From contig CM065297.1 of assembly GCA_032871835.1 (NCBI GenBank), positions 20,190,098 to 20,254,097 of the forward strand: a DNA stretch of 64,000 nucleotides, given 5' to 3'. Position 1 is the first letter of the stretch. Each line of letters opens with the position of its first letter. Position numbers and translations under genes: made by a program. The stretch is from Dipteronia dyeriana (taxonomy: Eukaryota; Streptophyta; Magnoliopsida; Sapindales; Sapindaceae). The notes beneath the pieces are model-generated. The model saw only the letters and a list, made by a program, of their open reading frames with translations. It was not told the DNA's origin and searched no databases. Of this stretch, positions 55,352 through 64,000 are shown in pieces.

Positions 55352-57040
55352 ATGGTTTCTGATCAGGATACTCTACCACCTAGACGTAGTGAGAGGGTTG
55401 TGAGACTACCTGAACGCTATTTAGGTATAGGTGAGGGACAAGGTGTTGTCTCTGCTGACAGTGTGAATGATCCATTGATATTTAAGAATGCAATGGAAGA
55501 TCCTGATAAAGAGGAATGGCTTAAAGCCATGAATCTCAAGATGGAGTCCATGTACTCTAACTCAGTCTGGGATCTTGTAGACTTACCTGATGGGGTAAAA
55601 CCCATAGGGTGAAAGTGGATCTACAAGAGAAAGAGAATAGTAGACGAGAAGGTAGAGACCTTCAAGGCAAGGCTAGGGTTATACCCAGAAAGAGGGGGTC
55701 GATTATGAAGAGACCTTCTCGCCAGTAACCATGTTTAAGTCTATTATAATTCTCTTATCCATTGCTTCCTATTTCGATTATGAAATTTGGCAAATGGATG
55801 TCAATATTGCATTATTGAATGGCAATCTTGATAAGAGCATTTATATGATGTAACTAGAGGGATTCGTGTCTCCAGATTAAGAGCAAAAGGTTTGCAAGCT
55901 GTAAAGGTCTATCTATGGACTTAAGTAAGCATCTATATCGTGGAACATTAGGTTTGATGATGTGATCAAAACCTATGGCTTCGAGAAGAACGTCGATGAG
56001 CCTTGTGTCTACAAGCGCATCATTGACAAGAAAGTTATTTTCTTGATCCTATATGTATATGATATCCTACTCATTGCGAATGATATGGGAGTATTGTCTA
56101 ATGTAAAAGGCTAGCTGGCTAGCCAATTCCAATTCCAAATGAAAGATTTGGGAGAGGCAAGTTATGTTCTAGGGATCCAATTTATAAGAAATCGTAAGAA
56201 CAAACTCATAACATTGTCTCAGGCATCATATATCGACAAGATTCTTATGCGATTTTCGATGCAGAACTCCAAGAAAGGTAATTTATCTTCTAGATATGGA
56301 GTTCACTTGTCTAAGGAACAGTGTCCTAAGACACCTCAAGAAGTTGAAGATATGAGACGTGTACCTATGCATCAACAGTAGGTAGTCTCATGTATGCTAT
56401 GTTATGCACAAGACCGGACATCTGCTATGTAGTGAGAGTAGTTAGCAGATACCAGTCCAACCCAGGATTGGATCATTGGGTTGCAGTCAAGACAATTCTC
56501 AAGTATCTTCGAAGAACGAGAGACTATATGCTAGTGTATACTGGGCAGGATTTGATCCCGTTAGTATACATGGATTCTGATTTTCAGTCAGACAAGGATT
56601 CTAGGAAATCCACATCTGGATCAGTATTTACCTTGGATGGTAGAGCCATTATGTGGTGAAGTATCAAGCAATCCTGCATTGCTGACTCCACCATGGATGC
56701 CGAATATGTAGCCGCTTATGAAGCTGCTAAAGAGGTTAATTGGCTCCGTAAGTTTTTGAGTGATCTGGAAGTTGTTCCAGATCTGGATATACCCATCACA
56801 CTTTATTGTGATAACAGTGGTGCTGTGGCTAATTCCAAAGAACCAATAAGCCACAGAGAGGGAAGCATACAGTGAGAAAGTATCATCGCATTAGAGAGAT
56901 AGTGCAGAGAGGAGATGTGATCGTCACCAAGATAGCCTCACAAGACAATCATGCTGGTCCATTTACAAAGACCTTACTGGCTAAAGTGTTTTTAGGTCAC
57001 CTAGATGGTTTAGGGTTACGATACATGCCTCACATTCTTA
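55352..57040 (+). pseudogene. pol: Copia A reverse transcriptase and RNase H
   Basis: 'PLIFKNAMEDPDKEEWLKAM', 'WIYKRKRIVDEKVETFKARL', 'YEETFSPVTMFKSIIILLSI', 'IWQMDVNIALLNGNLDKSIY', 'SIYGLK', and the catalytic box 'FLILYVYDILLIANDMG', where YVDD has become YVYD. RNase H: 'LYAMLCTRPDICYVVRVVSR', 'VYMDSDFQSDKDSRKSTSGS', 'MDAEYVAAYEAAKEVNWLRK', 'LYCDNSGAVANSKEP'. Stops near 55611, 55851, 55878, 55921, 56112, 56380 and 56657. Confidence 0.88.
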
Positions 57041-57059
57041 AGTGTAAGTGAGAGATTTT
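57041..57059 (+). other. Copia A polypurine tract region
   Basis: 'agtgtaagtgagagattttt' immediately before the 3' LTR. Purine-rich but interrupted by T residues, so probably mutated. Confidence 0.45.
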
Positions 57060-59078
57060 TGGGGTTTATGCCCTAAAGATGTAATTTGTAAATGGATTTA
57101 TGAAATAAATAAAAAGAAAAATTCAATTCATTCTTGTTGTGTTGTTTATTTTATAACTTGTGCATATATTTAACATCCAAGATTGCCGGATGTAATCTCG
57201 AACTGTGTATATCAGTGTCATATACAGATGAATACGGTATGAAACGTGCAATCTAAATAGTCCACAGACAGAAAATAAATCTGGGTACTTTATTTGTGGT
57301 TAATCTATAGCTGCGGTCCATTCCATAATGTACGGTGATTCTATCCTGAATCATTCATATGAGATATGGGAATGGAGACACCTTTTATGATGTGATCATA
57401 TAGGACTGTGCCACGATCTATATGAATCTCTCACCAAGATCCGTTTACCGATGAGAATCATATATATCAACTAATGATGACTATATATGGGTGATCTTAA
57501 TCCTAAGTGTCTTATCGACTTCTTCAGGTTAAATCGTGGTCTTTGATATATCATGAGTGAGGTCAGATGCATTTCATGATCAATATACTCTATATGTTGG
57601 GATTGCGGTTTGACTTGTGGTTGGGAAGGTTTGTACACAATAGTGGAATCCACTCCTTCTTGTGAGAAGTAAACGGTAGTTCCCTTAAGTGTTGATTCGG
57701 GGCTTAGACAATATGAAGGCTCTCCTAATTCCGTGAGGAAATAAGATTTATTGTCCATTAGAGACTCAATGGTACTTAAAGGATATATGTAATTAGAAGG
57801 GTATAGACCCAGCTCTAATTATGAACTATTGTGAAGGATCACACCATGTGTAATAGCTATATCGATGGACACCGAGTTGTATCGGTCTGTGTAAAAGCGT
57901 CTACAGTTGAGAGAGTGCAGCTTCGGGTTTTCAGTGGAATAACACCGAAGTTAATAATCAAGGAATATTAACTAAAGAGTTTAGTTAATGATTCTGAGGA
58001 TTATTGGAGCTCAAAATACTGTGGGTCCATTAGGTCCCCTTGCTAGCCCGATCGATTTAGGTAACAAGGGTCACGGTTAATTAATTGGATTGTCCAATTA
58101 ATTGTGTTACGAAAGTGACACGTATATATTTGAGAATTAATTGAATAATGAGATTATTTAATTAATGAATGTTAATAGTTAAATTAATTAAATAATTAGA
58201 TTATTTAATTATATTGATAATTATGAATTATTAATTAACTATTAATTGGAAGGTATTAGTTGATATATGGATTTAGGTGAAGATAAAATAATAGGATTAT
58301 TTTATTTTACTAAATCATTTATCAAAGTATTTGAATTTAAGTTTAAATTTAAAATGCTTATTATAACTTTTAATAAATTAGATATATTTGAAAAGGATAA
58401 TTAAAAGATGTATATCAATTATAACACAAGAGATTGCATTGGATGTAAATTGGTGTGTGCACATATATATAAGTGTTTGTATAGGATACAAACAAGGATA
58501 TATATATATATAAGTAAAAAAAAATGTTGGCTTTTTAGCAAAAATAAAAAGGCACGACAAAAGTGGAATATATATATATTTTTCTTTTGAAAATAGAGTG
58601 TGTGCAGGCGTGTTTTTTTTTAAGAAAAAGTTGATTTTGTTTTGGTGTGTTCCTGATACACGCGAGAACGCACAAGAAAAAAAAACACATAAGTTTGCAT
58701 GGGATGCAATTTATGTGTGTGTGAAATCAATATACTAAATTGAGAAGAAAGAGTTTCTTCAAGTATTTCTCTACATCCTCCATTCAAGTTCCTGAGATCA
58801 TGACGTGCCCACACGCAGTTACCAATCCCAAGAGATAGCGAGGTAGATCTAGTGGTTCAGACAAGAGCATATCGTAAAGTGAAGGAGCCTCCAAACGTTT
58901 GTAAGATTTTCTTCTTCTGATTTTATTGATTACAATTTCTTGTGTTTATATATTGTATGTATTAGTTGCGAAAAATAATTACGATCTCAAGCTCACTGGT
59001 CTCAGATACAGATTATGATCTGTATTAAAAATTTTAAAACCTAGTTCTGCTGCTTAACTGGTGAATGGGGTTCCAACA
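57060..59078 (+). repeat. Copia A 3' LTR
   Basis: Starts 'tggggtttatgccctaaag', ends 'gaatggggttccaaca'. About 2.0 kb. Includes the same 'gtttgtataggatacaaac' hairpin-like palindrome and 'tttgaaaa' blocks as the 5' LTR. T5 antisense coding resumes at 59079. Confidence 0.87.
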
Positions 59079-60380
59079 AGAAATCCATAACTTCTATGCT
59101 TTGGGTCATTCGGAAGCTGGAGGCATCTTCTACTTGCAATCAACTACACTAAGCCATATCAATTCATACGGTTTTGAGGTGAAACCCGCCCCTGCCACTA
59201 GCAAAGACTACAAAGGCTTTATCTCTTGTTTCCCTTCCTAAAAAAAAATACTGTAAGAATAACTGGTTCTTCATCAGAGGTGATTGGGATGAGACAGTGG
59301 TGGAAGATACTAATCAATGACTGGCATAAATAGTGTCCCAAGACACTTTTATAGCCCCGAGATGGGAAAAAAAACTGTACCGGTGATGACTCGGAGCCAT
59401 GCAACCTTAGCGGTTAAGGCTGCCCAGACTTCCTAGGAGGCTAGGGATCACCGTGATTTATACGTGTAGAAGGACCTAATCGATTGGCGGCTTTTCCCAG
59501 CCATCTCAGCTAAGCGCAAGTGCCGTAAACCCTGACTCCCTCTTCGCTCAGTTTTCTATGTTTTACATTTGTTCTTATCGTTTTGTGTTGGATTTTTCTA
59601 TTTATTATACGAAATGGACATTGTTGCTGGTGAGCAGGCGGAAAAATCTATAAACCTCAATCGACCCAACAATAAAGAGACCACTGATCAGGTGGCTCAG
59701 TGAATCGCACCCCCCGAGAATGATATAGTGGAACATGTATACGAGCCTGACCCTAACACCACAATGGTCCATGCTAGGTAGATGAAAGAGGTGAACGCGA
59801 TGCCCCTCATAGGGACAGTGGAAGATGTCCCCTTAAAAATAGATCCGTTCGGGAAAGGTTCTCCTATAAGAGGTTTGGTCAGGATAGACCCAGCCGGGAG
59901 AGATCCAGTAGGGATAGACTGAGTAAAAAGAGGTCTGGCATAAAGGGATTCGGTGGAGAGGTTCCTAGTGAAAAAGTAACCAAAACCGTAGATGGGTTCT
60001 CCATCCCCGAGGTTATCCGTAGGAGAATGGAAGCCCTGTTTGTTGTTGATCTAGCAGCTCCCTAATCGAGGGTTGACCCTATCATCCTTGATGGAGATGA
60101 TGGGGATGATTAGGAGACCCTGTCTCACCTAATTTTACTGGAGCAGTGATCAAAGAGTAGAGGTGATCGGGTATCTGTAACATCTGTTTCCCTTTCTTTC
60201 ACCTTGACTGAGACAGTAGACCTGGCTCCGGTAATAGCTGGTGATACGGTCGCAGCGCAACAAGTAGTACCTTCTTCTCACCCTGACCCATCTCAGATCC
60301 AGGCTAACCATCCCATTAATCGGGCTTCTATTGATCTGCCTGTACAGCATCCTGGCAAGGTCCCCATGCAGTTTTTTGTC
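59079..60380 (+). pseudogene. T5 antisense gene, continuation
   Basis: 'IHNFYALGHSEAGGIFYLQS', 'SYGFEVKPAPATSKDYKGFI', a frameshift at an A-run, 'NWFFI', 'DTSRP'-like degraded stretch, then 'MDIVAGEQAEKSINLNRPNN' (matching T4 'LDIVAGEHAEKAKNLD'), an Arg/Ser-rich charged segment near 59850-59950 ('SVRERFSYKRFGQDRPSRER'), and a Thr/Pro segment. It stops being recognisable at about 60380, where copia B gag begins on the other strand. The splice sites seen in T4 are degraded. Confidence 0.7.
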
Positions 60381-60917
60381 AGGTGTCAATTCAGAGGAAC
60401 TTTTGCTCTTAAACTGATCAAAACTCTTCGGAAAAGTTGTCAATATGATGCTAACTTGACTGAGTTCGTCAATGGCCCCGCCATTGATTTCTATCGTGTT
60501 AAAGTAGAACATCATGCTCAGGACATGTTCCCAAACTGATGTATCTTCCTTCATACGAGCGAGCATAGCGAAACGAACAGCTTTGTGTCGCTTTTGCTCT
60601 CAGGGCTGCCAGAACATAGTTTGCAATGACTCCATGATTTCGAATGCTGAAGTCATTCCTTCATGCTTTGTGACAAACACTTCTGTCATAGAAGCCGACA
60701 GATATGTTCGGGCTCTCTCATCAAATGAGACCCATCGCTCGTATGCCTCACGGACTCTTTATGAGGCATAGGCAGCAGGCACTGGAGGACATTCCTCCGT
60801 AAGCACAAACTTGATGTCTTTGGTGACCAATATTGCTTTAATATTAAGTTTTCACTTAGTGTAGTTATCACCAGTTAATTTATCGTTTGCAAGAATTTAT
60901 ATTAATGTAGAAGACAT
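60381..60917 (-). pseudogene. gag: Copia B gag, N-terminal part
   Basis: Minus strand from an ATG at 60917: 'LVTKDIKFVLTEECPPVPAA'-type start, 'VREAYERWVSFDERARTYLS', 'MTEVFVTKHEGMTSAFEIME', 'MLARMKEDTSVWEHVLSMMF', 'GGAIDELSQVSIILTTFPKS', 'SFDQFKSKSSSEL', closely matching copia A gag. It is cut near 60381 after about 180 codons; nothing of pol remains. UBN2-type gag. Confidence 0.85.
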
Positions 60918-62286
60918 AGTTGCTGAAATAAATAAAACATTCATTTAGTCATTTATTAAAAATAAGTGCAAGTGCTTTGACATAAGTTTAAACATTATGC
61001 ATGAACATGTTTAACGAACTAGAACTACCCATAAACCAATTACTATACCACGACAATCCAACATACCACAAAGAAATGCCGCTTTAGGGTCGGTCAAGTC
61101 TTTGCATGTTGGATCGAGATATTCTCAATCAAATGATATTCTAGAATAACTCTTATTCCATATCATTCAACCATCGTCTATTCAGTTAGGTTTTTAATTA
61201 ACAAAACTTAATCAAAAGTTAATTAAAAACCTTCGTGAGTGTAACTCCCCATTTCAGATCTCACGAGCTTAACTTGAGAATTGTCGCCTTAGGGTCGGTC
61301 AATCCCGAAATACCCTTAAAAATCCTATCTATTAGGAAGCCAACCTTGGTATTGATCTTTGTGGAAATCATCATTAGGGAGGACGAAAGCAAAGTCATCA
61401 CGAGACCCCACTTGGATCTCATAGTGTTGAACTAATGATGGAGACTGCATGATATATATGTCATATATCCCTCTCCCACTCATTATTTTAAAACTAGGGT
61501 TTTCTATTATCCGTTAATGCACCTAGACTCTATAGGATCAAACGGCTAAATTTAATCAAGTTATCTAGCGCATTTATAAATTCGTTATTAGAAACAAATT
61601 CTAATTAACTAATAAATTATTAATGATTTTCAACTATTAAAAATCTAATCTATTTGTGAAAAATCTAAGCTTTTGTAAACTATTTACTAAGCTCATATTA
61701 TTATGAAAGTGTTCACCAAGTTTTAACTATTAAAACTCTAACACTTTATTCGCTTAATTTATTATTAGGTTATTAATCATATTAATCATAATTACAATAA
61801 ATGACCCTATTAATCTAACTTATTAAACTCTTTAATAACTAGATTAATATTAATGAGAATTACCAAGTTTTCTAACATTAAAAAAAAAACTAATCTCATT
61901 TTCATAACCAATAATGTATCTACTGATTTTAATCATATTAAAAAAAATACATAAAATATTAGGCTATGATGAATGTATGACATATCAAATATATTTATAT
62001 AGGCACATCTTATCTAAATGACATACGTATGCATGACAATGCTTTTATAATCACATAATATAAAGCATTCATGAATTGATCGAGTATTGTGGATTATTTA
62101 ACCTAAAAAATTGGAATCTAAAATTACAAAAAATACCCCCAAGGCATTCCTTGGTCTTCATGTAACTTCAAAAATCTTCCAGTCTCTTCAGGTGACTTCT
62201 ATTCATCTCATGAATCTTTCTTCACGATTTTTCCAGGTCTTTAATATAGGTTACAATTTTTATATTTAATTACGATACAATAACAG

Positions 62287-62332
<46 letters not shown>

Positions 62333-62506
62333 CTATACAACCCATGAACCCTAAATCCACAGTACCATATAATTAACGATCAATCATGTTTTTATAAATT
62401 AACAACTTTAATATGCATAGAAAAACAGCATACATTCAATTTTAACAGTGCCTACACAATTATACATACAGGAACATCGAAAACAATTTCTTGTTCCGAA
62501 AATTTT
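60918..62506 (-). other. Copia B leader
   Basis: Collinear with the copia A leader. The 'ttgaccgaccctaaggc' motif recurs with one change in each copy (minus strand of 61081-61097 and 61286-61302) at nearly the same spacing. A (TA)n run of about 20 units lies at 62289-62329. No gene. Confidence 0.75.
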
Positions 62507-62520
62507 ACTCTGATACTAGT
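62507..62520 (-). other. Copia B primer-binding site
   Basis: Minus strand 'actagtatcagagt' next to the LTR end; one or two changes from the Met-tRNA site. Confidence 0.75.
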
Positions 62521-64000
62521 TGTTGGAACCCCGATCACTGGTAAAGCATCAGAAATAGGTTTTAAAATTTTTTATACATATCAAAACGATTTGGGACCAA
62601 TGAACTTGGGATCATAATTTTTTTGAAACTTATACATATAAAATTATTACAATAATAAAATATATGTATACACAACAAACTGAAATCAATAATCAGAAGA
62701 AGAGAAGAAATCAATTCTTCATACCTACGTAGCAGGCTCCTTTGTTTTTATAATATGCTCCTGGTCTGTACCACAGATCTTCGTAGCTATTCTCGGAACT
62801 AGTAACTGCGTGTGGTCACGTCACGTATTCAGGTACTTAAGAGGATGTAGCGAAGGTTGAAGAATTTTTTTCTTCCAAGTAAAACTACCTAGAAAAATTA
62901 TAGTTGTAAAAAAAAAATTATTGATTTTTTCTTTTGTTTAAATAGTGGACGACAGAACAAACTTTTTTCTCTTTTTGTTTTTGGTTCAACGCATGAACTT
63001 TAAACGTATGTCATTTAAGAGAGTTAATGACTTCTCTTGTATTACGTTATATAACACACATCAATTGCATTAAATGCAAAAGTTATAGATGCGTTGATCA
63101 CTCCTCTTTGATATAGTTACTCGGTTTTCAAATTCAAAAGCCAAATATATATCAAATATATTTTTTAACTTTTGTCAACCGTAATTTTTTTTTAAATTTG
63201 AAATCAATGTTTAATTAAAACCGATTAATCTAATCTTAAGATATCACATATCTTTAAAGATATTGATTAATATTTTGTTTATTTGATTTGATTTTGAATT
63301 CAAACTATTTAAATTCAAGAATTAAATATTTAATTTAATAAAATAAAATAATCATAGTATCTTATTTTATTCAAAAACAAATATCAACAAACATCCTCCA
63401 TTTAGTGATTAATAACATAATTATATAATCTTATTATTTAATTTATTTAATCACATTCATTAATCAAATAATCTCACTATTCAATTAATTCTCGAAATAA
63501 ATACGTGTCACTTTCGTAACACAATTAATTGGACAATCCAATTAATTAACCGTGACCCTTGTTACCTAAATCGATCGGACTAGCAAAGGGACCTAATGGA
63601 CCCACAGTATTTTGAGCTCCAATAATCCGAAACTCTTTAATTAATATTCCTTGATTATTGACTCCAGTGTTATTCCACTAAAAACCCGAAACTGCACTCT
63701 TTCAACTGTAGACGTTTTAACACAGACCGATACAACTCGATATCCATCGATATAGCTATTACACATGGTGTGATCCTCCACAGTAGCTCATAATTAGATT
63801 TGGATCATAATGTCCGTTTTACCCCTCTAGTTACATATATCCTTTAAGTACCGTTGATTCTCTAATGGACAATAAATCCTATTTTCTCACAGAATTAGGA
63901 GAGCGCTCATATTGTCCAAGCTCCGAATCAACCCTTAATGGAACTATCATCTACTTCTCACTAGAAATAGTGGATTCCACTATTGTGTACAAACCTTTCT
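62521..64000 (-). repeat. Copia B 5' LTR (runs off the window)
   Basis: Begins (minus-strand 3' tip) 'tgttggaaccccgatcac' on the plus strand and follows the copia A LTR in reverse complement, for example 'aattaattggacaatccaat' near 63525 and 'ctagcaaagggacctaatgg' near 63580. Its 5' tip lies beyond 64000. Confidence 0.88.

Larger units (their letters stand above)
49585..59078 (+). mobile_element. Ty1/copia retrotransposon, copia A (near complete)
   Basis: Order: 5' LTR, Met-type primer site, 1.6 kb leader, gag, protease, integrase, RT, RNase H, purine-rich tract, 3' LTR. Integrase before RT is diagnostic of copia. LTRs are about 93-95 percent alike by eye, so it is younger than the Tat elements around it. 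It lies inside the T5 antisense gene, whose halves flank it. The target duplication cannot be fixed because the 5' LTR tip has been altered. Confidence 0.88.

Noticed and set aside
1..64000. A host gene or a new defence, secretion or metabolic system.
   Set aside because: Every coding stretch I could place belongs to a transposable element, and the gaps show no further conserved-looking frames. The most unusual material is the antisense gene family and the rearrangement structure, reported above.

Overview
The window looks like intergenic heterochromatin from a flowering plant. It is packed with old, mutually nested transposable elements, and I found no credible host gene. Evidence for a plant: Ty3/gypsy elements of the Tat type carrying two RNase H domains and an extra antisense gene; Ty1/copia elements with a Met-tRNA primer site; a PIF/Harbinger element with both plant proteins; a BED-finger hAT transposase; and a tRNA-derived SINE. 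Nearly every coding region carries stops, frameshifts or lost catalytic residues.

Layout. 1-206: 3' end of a Tat LTR (T0, +). 207-4071: Tat element T1 (-), whose 5' LTR is 4072-4881 and resumes at 20218-20695. That LTR is split by a Tourist/Harbinger-like terminal-inverted-repeat element (4882-20214, TTA target duplication). This in turn is split by two Tat elements in head-to-head inverted orientation: T2A (+, 5124 to about 11970) and T2B (-, about 12000 to 19528). 20696-26414: 3' half of Tat element T3 (+), with integrase, minisatellite, antisense gene and 3' LTR. 26415-35816: a different Tat-type element T4 (-), entered by T3 inside its antisense gene. 35817-42015: PIF/Harbinger element with divergent transposase and ORF1, ORF1 being interrupted by a clean solo LTR. 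42068-46552: SINE whose microsatellite tail received an autonomous-type hAT element. 46623-47089: hAT MITE. About 47490-60380: LTR and antisense gene of a fifth Tat-type element T5 (-), split by a nearly complete Ty1/copia element (copia A, 49585-59078). 60381-64000: 5' part of a related copia element (copia B, -).

How the parts work together. The Tat elements share one plan: LTR, primer site, gag, protease, RT, RNase H, second RNase H, integrase, a 3' spacer (with a roughly 99 bp minisatellite in the T2B/T3 family), an oppositely transcribed spliced gene with its own TATA-like box, then the 3' LTR. The antisense protein recurs in four elements (T2B, T3, T4, T5). The insertions can be ordered: T4 entered the Harbinger side; T3 entered T4; T1 entered T3; the Tourist-like element entered the T1 LTR; T2A/T2B entered the Tourist-like element; T0 entered T1.

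All calls come from reading sequence and translations by eye. Family names rest on motif recognition, and boundaries marked approximate could move by tens of bases.
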